From: Bacteriovoracaceae bacterium
GTDB lineage: Bacteria; Bdellovibrionota; Bacteriovoracia; Bacteriovoracales; Bacteriovoracaceae
Direction: 5' to 3'
Length of the DNA: 63,524 nt
Assembly: GCA_019752535.1 (NCBI GenBank)
Contig: JAIEMA010000046.1
Coordinates: forward strand, 1 to 63,524
The notes beneath the pieces were generated by a model that had not been told where the DNA came from, did no database searches, and saw only the letters and a list, made by a program, of their open reading frames with translations. Shown piece after piece: positions 53,816 to 63,436 of this stretch. The first letter of the stretch is position 1; each line of letters opens with the position of its first letter. The translations under genes and the position numbers were made by a program.

Positions 53816-56800
53816 ATGAAAAATATCGCCGATTTTTTCATCAGAAATTATAAACTCACTCTAGTCCTTATGGGCTTTATGTTGGTCATAGGTCTGCAAG
53901 GGATTCGACGCATGAATGCCGAATCTTGGCCTGCTGTGGATTTTGCTATCGCCACGATTACAACTCAATATAAAGGGGCTTCACCTGAAGATATTGAAGC
54001 ACTTATTACAAAACCGATTGAAGATGAAATTAGAACTGTTTCGGGTTTAAAAGATGTCAAATCCATCTCGCAGATTGGTCAAAGTCAGATCATCGTCCGT
54101 GTCGATATGGATAATGTCGATGAAGTGAAAGTCATGGATGATTTGCAAAAAGCTGTTCAACGCGTATCGAAGCTTCCAGCAGATCTTGAACAGCAACCAG
54201 ATTTTAAAGAGATTAAAAGTGCTGAGTTCCCGGCAATTGAAATTGCAGTCGTCGGAAATGGAGATAATCGCCTAAGAGATAAAATCGCTGATTCTCTAAA
54301 AGAAGAAGTGGAAGATATTTTTGCAGTAAAAGATGTGCGACCTACGGGGTATAGAGAAAGAGAGTTCACCGTTGAACTTGATATGGCCAAAATGAAGCAA
54401 ATGAACATCGGCGTGGCCGAAGTTCTCTCAAAAGCTCAATCTCGCAATATATCCACTCCCGGTGGAGACATGAAAGATGCCAACACCAAAAGGCTCGTTC
54501 GATTAGATGCTAAAGTAAAAACAGCCGAGGAATTAGGCGATCTCGTTATCCGTTCAAACTTTGCCGGTCAAATTGTGCGTTTGAAAGATGTCGCTAACGC
54601 GATCGATGGGGCTAAGGAGCCTAGAACGCTGGCCACTTGGAATGGAAAGGATGCCGTTCTCCTTATTGTAAATAAAAAAGCCGGCGCCGATACGATCAAG
54701 CTTGCTGATAAAGTTTTTGAGGTCGTTGAGAGATATAAGAAAACTTATGAAGGCAGTGTTGAGTTTAAAGTCTATAATAATGAAGCCAAGAAAGTGAGAG
54801 CGAAGCTTGATACTTTAACCTCCAACGCCGTTTCGGGTCTGATTGTCGTTGTCGTTTTCCTATTAATCTTTATTCCTGGTTGGGTAGGGATCATGGCTTC
54901 AATGTCACTTCCACTGGCCATCCTAACGACTCTTGGTGTGATGCCACTTTTCGGATTAAATCTTGATTCAATCACTATTCTCGCTTTGATTATTTCAATG
55001 GGCATGCTTGTGGATAACTCTATCGTTATCACTGATAACTTTGTGGCACTCAGACGTGAGGGCATGGCGACTCATGAAGCTCTTGTTAAATCGGTGACTG
55101 ATCTCTGGGCCCCAATCACTGCGACCGCTTTTACAACGATTGCGGCGTTTCTTCCGATGCTCGTGACTAAAGGGATCATGGGAAAATTCATTATGGCCAT
55201 ACCGATTGTGGTCACGATCTCTCTTTTGATCTCTCTACTTGAGTCATTCTTCTTTCTTCCTATGCGTCTGTCATTTGTAGGCAATCGTGTCAAAAAATTG
55301 GATGCAGGTGGAAAAGATTGGTTTATTCCCTATCGTCTCAAATTTGAAAACTTGATGCGTTTAGTGATTAAGCGCCGCTATCTGACTGTCGGTGCGATGT
55401 TAGCTTTAATTGTGGGATCGATGATTCTCAATAAAGTAGGAAATAAATTTATATTATTCCCAGCTGAACAGACTGAAATTTATATGGCCCGCATGCAAAC
55501 ACCGGTGGGAACTCCAAAAGAGAAGACCAAAGAGCTGACAGCTGAGTTAAGTCGAAAAATTCTCGAAGTCATGGGTGAAGACGTGCGTGAAGTCGTGGCC
55601 CGTGCCGGAACGACGAAAGGGCGTCCGGATGATGCCAAAGGTGGCGAAGGTGATAACCAAGGGATGGTCACTATTTACGCATCTGATAATGCTAAATTCA
55701 ATATTCCTTATACCGTTTTCTTAAAAAAACTCAGAGATAATATTGATACAACAAAGTATGGAAGTGTGGTTTTTGAAGAACTCGTCAATGGCCCACCAGT
55801 TGGAGCTGCCGTTTCAGCAACTTTTAGATCCAACAATGCGCAGAAAAACCAAGAAGTCATTGATTTGGTCATCAAAGAACTTGGGGCCACTCCTGGTATT
55901 CTTGATTTGAAAATTGAAGACGTCGTGGATTCGGATGAAGTGCTGGTAAGAGTAGATTATCCCCTTGCTGATCGTTTAGGAATAAATGTGGCCGACATTG
56001 GCACGACAATCCGTACAGCGATGGGGGGATTACTTGTGTCTGATGTGACGTTAGATAATAAGGAAGTAAAATTAAATGTGAAGTTTCGCGATATGGATCG
56101 CCAAAACTATCAAGATTTAAATCTTATTCCTGTGATGGATAAACAAGGGAACTTAGTTCCACTTTCAAAAGTCGCAAGCTTTGATACTAAGCCAGGGACA
56201 CCTCAAATTAAGCGCTACGATTACAAAAGAGCTCGCACAATTACTGCAAGTGTAGACGGTGTGAAGATGACCTCACCTAAGGCCAATGCCATTTTAAAAG
56301 CGAAGTGGCAGGAGCTCCAATTAAAGTATCCAGAAGTTTCCCTTATTCAAGGGGGAGAAAACGAAAGCACCGCAGAGTCATTACAGTCACTCTTCGATGC
56401 CATGATTCTTGCACTCATTGGTATTTTTGCCTTGATGGTTTTCATGTTTAGATCATTCCTCATGCCATTTGTGATCATGATGACAATTCCATTGGGACTC
56501 ATCGGCTTCTCCGTTTCCTTCTTCTTTCATCAAAGACCCATCAGCTTCATGGCCTTGATTGGTATCATTGGTTTGGGTGGAATTATCGTGAACTCTGGTA
56601 TTGTATTAGTGGACTTTATCAATTCAATGAGAAAAGAAGGGAAGCTTCCGCTAGAAGAAATTCTTGTTCAAGCCTCTGGTCAACGTGTGCGTGCCGTTAT
56701 TACGACGTCCCTCACCACTATGGCAGGGTTGTTTCCAACGGCCTATGGAATTGGCGGAGCTGATTCCATGCTGATTCCTATGACTATGGCGATGGCCTGG

Positions 56801-56965
56801 GGACTAACAACAGGAACAATCTTTACGTTAATATTTGTTCCACCGGCCGTGGCCATCATTGAGGATTGGATGACTTTCCTGATGAAGCTTCCGGGATTGA
56901 GAAATTTTTCTAAGGTCGCTCATAGTGTTGAGGATTCTGTCTTAGATTCAAAGGCGACGGTATGA
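53816..56965 (+). CDS. RND-family efflux transporter (AcrB-like)
   Basis: 1049 residues from the ATG at 53816 (AGGAT upstream); family similarity begins there. Two repeats of a large periplasmic loop and six membrane helices each. TM4 reads ISMGMLVDNSIVITDN, with one aspartate followed by asparagine instead of the usual DD proton-relay pair, as in a subset of RND permeases. Proton-driven export of drugs or lipids. No membrane-fusion adaptor gene lies between it and tolC or after it. The stop overlaps the TetR start. Confidence 0.93.
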   Translation: MKNIADFFIRNYKLTLVLMGFMLVIGLQGIRRMNAESWPAVDFAIATITTQYKGASPEDIEALITKPIEDEIRTVSGLKDVKSISQIGQSQIIVRVDMDNVDEVKVMDDLQKAVQRVSKLPADLEQQPDFKEIKSAEFPAIEIAVVGNGDNRLRDKIADSLKEEVEDIFAVKDVRPTGYREREFTVELDMAKMKQMNIGVAEVLSKAQSRNISTPGGDMKDANTKRLVRLDAKVKTAEELGDLVIRSNFAGQIVRLKDVANAIDGAKEPRTLATWNGKDAVLLIVNKKAGADTIKLADKVFEVVERYKKTYEGSVEFKVYNNEAKKVRAKLDTLTSNAVSGLIVVVVFLLIFIPGWVGIMASMSLPLAILTTLGVMPLFGLNLDSITILALIISMGMLVDNSIVITDNFVALRREGMATHEALVKSVTDLWAPITATAFTTIAAFLPMLVTKGIMGKFIMAIPIVVTISLLISLLESFFFLPMRLSFVGNRVKKLDAGGKDWFIPYRLKFENLMRLVIKRRYLTVGAMLALIVGSMILNKVGNKFILFPAEQTEIYMARMQTPVGTPKEKTKELTAELSRKILEVMGEDVREVVARAGTTKGRPDDAKGGEGDNQGMVTIYASDNAKFNIPYTVFLKKLRDNIDTTKYGSVVFEELVNGPPVGAAVSATFRSNNAQKNQEVIDLVIKELGATPGILDLKIEDVVDSDEVLVRVDYPLADRLGINVADIGTTIRTAMGGLLVSDVTLDNKEVKLNVKFRDMDRQNYQDLNLIPVMDKQGNLVPLSKVASFDTKPGTPQIKRYDYKRARTITASVDGVKMTSPKANAILKAKWQELQLKYPEVSLIQGGENESTAESLQSLFDAMILALIGIFALMVFMFRSFLMPFVIMMTIPLGLIGFSVSFFFHQRPISFMALIGIIGLGGIIVNSGIVLVDFINSMRKEGKLPLEEILVQASGQRVRAVITTSLTTMAGLFPTAYGIGGADSMLIPMTMAMAWGLTTGTIFTLIFVPPAVAIIEDWMTFLMKLPGLRNFSKVAHSVEDSVLDSKATV

Positions 56966-57576
56966 CTGAAGAGCAATTAGTCGATACAAAACACAAAATT
57001 CTCACGGCGGCTCGTGAGCTTTTCTCTATCAAGGGATTTGACGGAGCCTCCGTTAGGGATATCGCTAGTTCTGCAGGGGTCAATATTGCGGCTGTAAATT
57101 ATCATTTCACGAGTAAAGAGAAGCTATTTTTTCAAGTCATAGATATGGTTTTTAGCGAGACGACTGAACATATTCGCCAACGTCGTCAAGCGAGAGCAGA
57201 TGAGAAGGTCGAGGATTTAGCCGTTTGGATTTTTGATTATTTCTTGGAGCGATCGGATGTGCTGCGTTCTGTTTTTAAAATGATGCTCTCTGAGAAAGGC
57301 TGGGGTCCAGAGCAGGTTTGTGGAGATGATGAAAAATTTGGACCGCCTGGAGGATTAGCGCTTGCTGAAGCCATCCAAAATGAGCTGGGACACGAGATTT
57401 CAGAGCAGAATATGTTTTGGGCCGTGAAGATGATTTTCTCTAATGTTGTGCATCTCTCGCTTATGTACTCAAATCACTTTTGTAAACTCCCACAAGATGA
57501 TTTCCCATTTCATGACCGTAAAACGCTCGAAAGTGACATCCGTCGTTTAGTTCGGGTGGTGTTAAAAGATCTCTAG
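56962..57576 (+). CDS. TetR-family transcriptional regulator
   Basis: 204 residues. N-terminal HTH: ILTAARELFSIKGFDGASVRDIASSAGVNIAAVNYHFTSKEKLF in sections, with the recognition helix at VNIAAVNYHF (CerR/YbiH-like form with AVNYHF). The helical ligand domain follows. Overlaps the RND gene by four bases and likely represses the operon through the palindrome at 52316-52333. Confidence 0.93.
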   Translation: MTEEQLVDTKHKILTAARELFSIKGFDGASVRDIASSAGVNIAAVNYHFTSKEKLFFQVIDMVFSETTEHIRQRRQARADEKVEDLAVWIFDYFLERSDVLRSVFKMMLSEKGWGPEQVCGDDEKFGPPGGLALAEAIQNELGHEISEQNMFWAVKMIFSNVVHLSLMYSNHFCKLPQDDFPFHDRKTLESDIRRLVRVVLKDL

Positions 57577-57602
57577 GGTGTCTAAGCTTTAGACACCTTT
57601 TT
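57577..57602. terminator. Terminator-like palindrome after tetR
   Basis: GGTGTCTAA - GCT - TTAGACACC followed by TTTTT, one base after the tetR stop. The 19-bp core (57578-57596) is the same sequence as the promoter-region palindrome at 1285-1303 except for one base, so it may also be a protein site. Confidence 0.7.
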
Positions 57603-57683
57603 ATCTATATGTCGCCTCGTTAAACAAGCTAACAATAAGTAATTATTACATTCTGAAAGATTTTCCTAAAGTTAGCCCGCTTC

Positions 57684-57737
57684 TTGCATAGAAATGGCAT
57701 GCAATGGATTTTTGCGTGTTGGACTGATGGATCAGTC
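57684..57737. repeat. Inverted repeats upstream of the barrel-metalloprotease operon
   Basis: TTGCAT-N9-ATGCAA (57684-57704) and GACTGAT-GG-ATCAGTC (57722-57737) lie in the 180-base gap before 57757. The second is almost adjacent to the GAGGGG ribosome binding site and could be an operator or a translation-controlling hairpin. Confidence 0.4.
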
Positions 57738-57756
57738 GCTATGAGGGGAAGCCTTT

Positions 57757-58578
57757 ATGCGTTTGATTTTATCTGCTCTATTCGCTCTAATCTTTTCGGC
57801 TGTGGCCGGGGCGCAGTCGACGCTGACTCAAAACTTATCTGCCAATAAACTTCCAACATATTCTGGAAACTTAGCTTTGGGTTATAACTCAAACTTCTAT
57901 AATAGTGACACGTACAGTGCTTATCGTACTGGTTCTGCTGACTTAACTCTTAACTACCGTGTGAAAGATGCAAATATTATTAGAACTTATATCGGTGGCT
58001 ACAAAGAGGTTGATCAGGGTCAGGAAAATAAATTAAATGATGGATTCATCGGTTGGGTGAACAACTCTTTCTGGCACAGAGCTGGAAAGCTCACTATCGG
58101 CCAGCAAGTTCGTATCTCTCTTCCTTATAGTAAAGACTCAAGAGTCCGCGATACGAAGCTTACTGGTGTCACAGTGGTACCAGTTTTCATGGTCAATGTG
58201 GCCCCGGCCTTCTTATTTATTTATCAGCCTCAAGTCACTAAAAACTTCCACACTTACACGGTTAACCGTGCTGGCACAAATAATACAGAATACGCGATGA
58301 ACCATACATTTGTGGGCTCATGGAGCATCAATGATAACTGGTACTTTCAGCCAGTCTTTGTTTACGGCAACTCGTGGACATATAAAGGTGGCCAGAAAGA
58401 TCCAACGTACCAAGTCTCTGGAGAACTGGGTCGCTCAATTGGCCACAGCATGACTCTTGCTGCTGGATGGGCCAACTCAGGAGCCATACGTAGGTTCCAG
58501 AATGGTAGTGATCAAAACATTCAAGCATTCGATAACAAAACAGCATCATATTACGCAGCTTTATACTGGATATTTTAA
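57757..58578 (+). CDS. Outer-membrane beta-barrel protein
   Basis: 273 residues with a signal peptide (MRLILSALFALIFSAVAGAQ). Regular amphipathic strands such as GNLALGYNSNFY, YRTGSADLTLNYRV and ASYYAALYWIF, ending in phenylalanine, the usual signal for barrel assembly. Likely a 12-16 strand barrel of unknown cargo. It is 21 bases before the metalloprotease lipoprotein gene, so both are one operon. Confidence 0.82.
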   Translation: MRLILSALFALIFSAVAGAQSTLTQNLSANKLPTYSGNLALGYNSNFYNSDTYSAYRTGSADLTLNYRVKDANIIRTYIGGYKEVDQGQENKLNDGFIGWVNNSFWHRAGKLTIGQQVRISLPYSKDSRVRDTKLTGVTVVPVFMVNVAPAFLFIYQPQVTKNFHTYTVNRAGTNNTEYAMNHTFVGSWSINDNWYFQPVFVYGNSWTYKGGQKDPTYQVSGELGRSIGHSMTLAAGWANSGAIRRFQNGSDQNIQAFDNKTASYYAALYWIF

Positions 58579-58599
58579 GGGAATAAAGGGGAACACTGT

Positions 58600-61500
58600 A
58601 TGAAAAAGACTCATTCTAAAATCCTATCACTTCTGGCCATTGCGGCGATCGCAGCTGGTTGTGCAAAGGAAAAAAGCTATGAACAGGTCTACAAAGAAAG
58701 CGTTATTGAAAAAAGCGCTCTCTCTACTGACCCTAATGATCCTTATGTCTATGTCCCATCAGTAGGAGAGACTCCTAAAGATGTAACTGCATCACGCTCT
58801 TTCTGGTTAGGTGAGCAAAAGCTAGTCACCTTTAGATATGAGGAAGATAAACTTATTGTTGAAGAACTTCCAAGAGAGACACGTTTTTCTGGAAACAGAA
58901 ATAACTTCTCTCCAGTGATGCAATTTAGCATTGATCATAAAGACTACCGCTGCAAAAAAGATCAATACAAAGAATGTTCAAACCAAGAAGAAGAAGTCGA
59001 TGACAAGCCTTGGGCTCAGAAGCGCTTTGTTAAAGTTGACTTTGCTTCATTAGATCTTGTTGAAACAAACACACTTCCTGAGCAGTTAACAAACGCGTTT
59101 CAAGGCTGTTTTGGTGAAGGTCAAACAGTCATTAAAGAAGTGAAGGTCGAAAAAGATGCACTTAATATCCATGTGACTAAAACATGGAAAGCCAATATGG
59201 AGTGTGCTGATATCCAGTCATTTGATGATCTTCGCAACAAAGCTTTTACTGTTAACTACTTCTATTCATTTGTTAAACTCTCAAAGCTAGCTTCTCAAGA
59301 TTACGAAGCAGCGAAGTACCCATTTGAAGACCAGAATACATTTGGATTCTTTACTACAGATGTAAAGAAGCTCACTGCTGATAATCGCACGACAATTGAT
59401 TCAAAACAGACTTTCATGAATCGTTGGAACCCAAATCGCAAAGAAATGACTTATTACTTAAGCGAAGGGTTCTATAAAGAAGGAATGGAAAGCGTTCGTC
59501 TTGCCACTGAGCAAGCGATGGCCACTATCAATAACTCACTTGCTTCTGCTGGTGTTGATCTTAAGATCAAGCTTGAAGATGGAAGAGGCAAGAGCATCGG
59601 TGATGCAAGAAACAGCTTTATTATCTTAGTTGAAGATCCACAAGCTTCAGGAGTTATCGGTTACGGCCCAGCGGTTACAAACCCACGCACTGGTGAAATC
59701 GTTAAAGCTCAAACTGTTATGTATTACGGAACTATGCGCAAGTATATCCAGGATACATATGATGAATTATTAGAAGAGCGCGCTCGTGAAGAGCAAGTTA
59801 AAGCTCAGTCGGAAGTTGCTGCAAATGTAAAAGTTGAGGCAGGAGCTCCGATCAGTTCAGAAGAGAGCTTGAATCTTCAGTCTCACAGAAACTTAGTTTC
59901 AAGAATTCAGACTTCTTCACCTGCTGCGACAAATCGCCCAGTAGCAAGAAATGCAAATCGCAACGTAAGAATGTCTGTTGATATGAGAAAAGAGATGTTT
60001 AATCCATCTCGCCGAATTGAGTTAAGCCATTGGGAAGATCAAATCAAGAATGCTAAGAATCTTTCTGAGTCTGATCTTGCAAAAGCACGTATGAACGAAA
60101 TGAGTCATCACTGCTTCTACCACGCAAGCATGGTGAACTGGCATGATGCGATTGCTTCAGAAATTTCTGCAGAAGCTCTTGGCATCGATGAACTTAAGCC
60201 TTGGAATGATTTGTCTGATGAAGAAAAGAATAAAGTGATCGATGTGTTAATGCCAAATGTATGGGTTTCAACTCTTGTGCACGAATTTGGTCATAACCTA
60301 GGTCTTCGTCACAACTTTAACGGGTCAGAAGATAAGGCAAACTACTATAACGCTACTGAGAGAGCGAGACTTGGTATTAAGAGAGATATCACTTACTCAT
60401 CAATCATGGACTATGCTCACACAAGTTTGAACCAGCTTTCGATCATGGGTAAGTATGACCTTGCTGCTCTACGCTTCGGTTATAACCGTGAAGTTGAACT
60501 TAAAGATGGATCAATCAATAAACTTCCAAAAGATGTAACAATTGAGACACTTAAGAAAAATGGACAAGATGCAGAGTTGAAAGACTTTATGTTCTGTACA
60601 GACGAGCACGTAGAAGTAAACCCGGGCTGTAACCGCTTTGATGACGGATCTGGCCTTAAAGCAATCGCTCAGAACTTCGTAGATTCTTACAAGAAGAACT
60701 ACGCGAAGAGAAACTTCCGTAACCGCCGTGCTAGCTTTGATTCTTACAGCGGTGACGTCAGTTACTACTTTGGAGTTGAGTTTACTTTTGAATCTCTACG
60801 TCGCTTCTTTGAGCTTTACGATAGAATTACTGTTCAGTATCCATGGTCTGTTGATGTGAACTGGGATGAAGAAATTGCGAATGCACCAGATGAGGCTACA
60901 CGCGAAGTTATGCGCTCTAACAAAGAATTCTTTGTTGGTTTGAAAGAAGCTGCACAAATCGCGGCAGACTTCTACCTTGAAGTGATCACGACTCCTGATG
61001 TTCACTGTGCAGTAGCGAACAAGCAGACGAACCGCCTTGCTGGAATTATTCCTCTCGCAGATATTGGAAAAGGAGCTGATTCTTGTTTCTCTGATAAAGT
61101 AAAACTTGCTCCTCAGTATGCAGTGATCGGTCAGACTGGTAAATTCATGAACAGTCAACGTTTTGAAGAAACGCTACCAGGTGAGTTAAATGCAGATCCT
61201 TCTCAAATCTCTGTACGCGGAATTTGGGCCGATAAAATATTAGCTATCGATTACTTAACAAAGCGTGTTCTTGGTATTTCGACCTTCGATGATGTTCGTA
61301 ACAACTTCATGGATTACCCAGCTTTTGCAGGAAAAATCCAAGAGACTCTTGCTGGATTCCTTACGGACGGTGTTGAGCTTGAGGCGGAGTTTACTTTAGC
61401 TGATGGTACAACCGCTAAAATTCCTCATGTCTTTGCAATTGGTAAAACACATGAAATCAAGCGTTCTTTCCACTCAGGCTTGAACCGCTACTTAGGTCTT

Positions 61501-61962
61501 AACAAAGTCATGACTGATTACCGTGAGATCATGATGAGCACAGTTAAGAAATCATTGAGTGGTGATGCTGATGATATCGAAAGCAAACTCGGTCAGTTCT
61601 ACACATATGACCTGACTCGTGAAGACATCTCTAAGCCGATCAATATGTCTTCTGTTGCTAAGTCTGCCACTTTCAAAGACGCCCAGGGTCGCTTTGTAGG
61701 TCGCTTCCATGCTACAGAGTCAAACACAATCGCTCTTGAACTAATGGAGATGCGTGAAATTCGCCAGTCACTTGAAAAGTTTGAGAGAAAAGATTTAATT
61801 CAGGTTTACACTAACCGTGCTTCTAATAAAGTGCCTGAGCAGATTCCTGAAGAGCTTAAGGTTGCTTACGAGATGCCTGTTGAAAACCTTTTAGCTTTCC
61901 TTCAAGGGACGCTGCCTGAAGATGATCACCTCTTGAGAATGTTCTTGATCCTTTCGAAGTAA
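58600..61962 (+). CDS. Large zinc metalloprotease lipoprotein (metzincin-like)
   Basis: 1120 residues with lipobox AAGC (C21). Zinc motif VHEFGHNLGLRHNF with H561, E562, H565 and third ligand H571, followed by the Met-turn SSIMDYAH about 40 residues later. This is the extended metzincin pattern of bacterial zinc-dependent lipoproteases (DUF4953-like). N-terminal 250 residues and the C-terminal half have no recognised domain. It should sit at the outer membrane, on the inner leaflet or exposed. It may act on envelope or prey proteins, which is inference. Confidence 0.88.
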   Translation: MKKTHSKILSLLAIAAIAAGCAKEKSYEQVYKESVIEKSALSTDPNDPYVYVPSVGETPKDVTASRSFWLGEQKLVTFRYEEDKLIVEELPRETRFSGNRNNFSPVMQFSIDHKDYRCKKDQYKECSNQEEEVDDKPWAQKRFVKVDFASLDLVETNTLPEQLTNAFQGCFGEGQTVIKEVKVEKDALNIHVTKTWKANMECADIQSFDDLRNKAFTVNYFYSFVKLSKLASQDYEAAKYPFEDQNTFGFFTTDVKKLTADNRTTIDSKQTFMNRWNPNRKEMTYYLSEGFYKEGMESVRLATEQAMATINNSLASAGVDLKIKLEDGRGKSIGDARNSFIILVEDPQASGVIGYGPAVTNPRTGEIVKAQTVMYYGTMRKYIQDTYDELLEERAREEQVKAQSEVAANVKVEAGAPISSEESLNLQSHRNLVSRIQTSSPAATNRPVARNANRNVRMSVDMRKEMFNPSRRIELSHWEDQIKNAKNLSESDLAKARMNEMSHHCFYHASMVNWHDAIASEISAEALGIDELKPWNDLSDEEKNKVIDVLMPNVWVSTLVHEFGHNLGLRHNFNGSEDKANYYNATERARLGIKRDITYSSIMDYAHTSLNQLSIMGKYDLAALRFGYNREVELKDGSINKLPKDVTIETLKKNGQDAELKDFMFCTDEHVEVNPGCNRFDDGSGLKAIAQNFVDSYKKNYAKRNFRNRRASFDSYSGDVSYYFGVEFTFESLRRFFELYDRITVQYPWSVDVNWDEEIANAPDEATREVMRSNKEFFVGLKEAAQIAADFYLEVITTPDVHCAVANKQTNRLAGIIPLADIGKGADSCFSDKVKLAPQYAVIGQTGKFMNSQRFEETLPGELNADPSQISVRGIWADKILAIDYLTKRVLGISTFDDVRNNFMDYPAFAGKIQETLAGFLTDGVELEAEFTLADGTTAKIPHVFAIGKTHEIKRSFHSGLNRYLGLNKVMTDYREIMMSTVKKSLSGDADDIESKLGQFYTYDLTREDISKPINMSSVAKSATFKDAQGRFVGRFHATESNTIALELMEMREIRQSLEKFERKDLIQVYTNRASNKVPEQIPEELKVAYEMPVENLLAFLQGTLPEDDHLLRMFLILSK

Positions 61963-61968
61963 TAATCA

Positions 61969-61994
61969 AAAGGGCCCTTCGGGGCCCTTTTTTT
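61969..61994 (+). terminator. Intrinsic terminator with UUCG loop
   Basis: AAAGGGCCC (61969-61977), TTCG, GGGCCCTTT (61982-61990) and further T. It ends the metalloprotease transcript; the convergent kinase stop codon overlaps its T run, and the A run allows it to act in both directions. Confidence 0.92.
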
Positions 61995-63267
61995 ATACCA
62001 TTCGCTGCCACACTAATCTTAAATCCATTGTTGTTTCAAGCTTCTTCATGGTTTGGAAAACTCCACCAAGCTTGCGATGAAGAAAAATCAAATTTTTTGG
62101 TGGAGGAGAGAACTTAAGCATCTTAGCGAAAGCTATTGAGGCGTCTTTAGAGTTTTTAGAATACGTTTCTTTTGAGAAATCAAAATCTCCCTGATGCCTA
62201 AAGGGTGCAATGACCACATCCATCATGTGAAGATAGGAGTCTTTCGCATCTTGGGACTCTCTTGGGTCAATGAGACCAAAACCTTCAGAGATTTTTAAAA
62301 GCTCTGCTTTTTCTCGCCTCATCGTGAGATCAAGAATTGAACGATAAGTTTTTCTGAATTCTTCGTCATAAACTTTACAAGCCCCAAAATCGAGAACTAC
62401 AAGTTCACATTTATCGGTGACTAGGAAATTTCCCCAATTCGGATCTGTCTGTACTAGACCGCATTCAAGATACTCATGAAGAAAGAGTTCCATCATTTGC
62501 GTTCCGATAAACTGCTTATCTTCTTTACTTGCCGTCAATGTCCAGTCTTTGAGAGACTGAGCTTTGATATAGTCCATGGCCAAGACTTTATTTGTTGAAA
62601 TCTCTCTAATCGGTGATGGAATGACGAATCCATTTTTATTCTTAAAATTCTTCGAATATTGCTCCATGAAATCAAGCTCTGCTGTATAGTCGGCTTCTTG
62701 ATGCAAAGTATTTCGAATTTCTTCAAAGAGTGGAGAGAGCTCAATCTTTTTATCAGTAAAAAATTGCAGTTTCGTCACTAGAGATTCTAGCATCGCAACG
62801 TCAGAATCAATTGTTTGTGAGATGCCCGGGAACTGAACTTTAAGAGCGATCGTGCGATCGTTATATTGGGCCGTGTGAACCTGTCCAATACTCGCCGAAG
62901 CAACTGAGGTTTGAGAAACGTGTTGAAGTGATGAATACTTCTCTTTCAGTTCGCTTTTAAGAATCTCTTCAATTTTTTCAATTGAAAGGGAGCTTCCTGA
63001 AGATTGAAGTTTAGAGAGAATTTCCACCACCTCAGGAGGAAGGTATTCCCCGGCCTCAAGACCTAAAAGCTGTCCTGCTTTCATAGCAGCGCCCTTCATT
63101 TGAGAGAGTGTCTCAACTAATAAACGCGTTTGTTCTATGCGGGCGGCAAGTTTTTTGGCCTGATCCATGGCCCCTGGAAGGCGATGTCCAATTTCTTGGG
63201 CGGCCATTTTTGATGCCATCTTAAGAAGCTTTGAGCCACGTGCCCATTTTGATTGTGGAATATCCAT
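61993..63267 (-). CDS. ABC1/AarF/UbiB-family atypical kinase
   Basis: 424 residues. The family-specific KxGQ motif is in MKGAAMKAGQLLGLEAGEYLP, followed by the alanine-rich loop SVASASIGQVHTA in place of a glycine-rich loop, the ATP lysine in ALKVQFPG, catalytic DPNWGNFLV and VLDFGACK (DFG). These kinases, including UbiB and COQ8, support quinone synthesis. The polyprenyl synthase in this window acts in the same pathway. Cytoplasmic; no obvious C-terminal membrane helices as in UbiB. Confidence 0.93.
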   Translation of the reverse strand: MDIPQSKWARGSKLLKMASKMAAQEIGHRLPGAMDQAKKLAARIEQTRLLVETLSQMKGAAMKAGQLLGLEAGEYLPPEVVEILSKLQSSGSSLSIEKIEEILKSELKEKYSSLQHVSQTSVASASIGQVHTAQYNDRTIALKVQFPGISQTIDSDVAMLESLVTKLQFFTDKKIELSPLFEEIRNTLHQEADYTAELDFMEQYSKNFKNKNGFVIPSPIREISTNKVLAMDYIKAQSLKDWTLTASKEDKQFIGTQMMELFLHEYLECGLVQTDPNWGNFLVTDKCELVVLDFGACKVYDEEFRKTYRSILDLTMRREKAELLKISEGFGLIDPRESQDAKDSYLHMMDVVIAPFRHQGDFDFSKETYSKNSKDASIAFAKMLKFSPPPKNLIFLHRKLGGVFQTMKKLETTMDLRLVWQRMV

Positions 63268-63436
63268 TCGATGAGCTTATCTCAAGTCCTCTTAGGCGTC
63301 CTTGTTGTTTAAGATGTGTTCAAAATAGTATCGTTTTGACCCTGGTGGTGTCATTTTTCCTTACAAATATTAACTCTCTAAATGCGTGCTTCCACAGAGT
63401 GTAACAGGAGGTTAAAACATTATATTGGGAGTCTGA

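Noticed and set aside
63336-63366. Possible promoter TTGACC with a TTACAA-like -10
   Set aside because: Spacing is 19 bases and both hexamers are weak; not distinguishable from chance.
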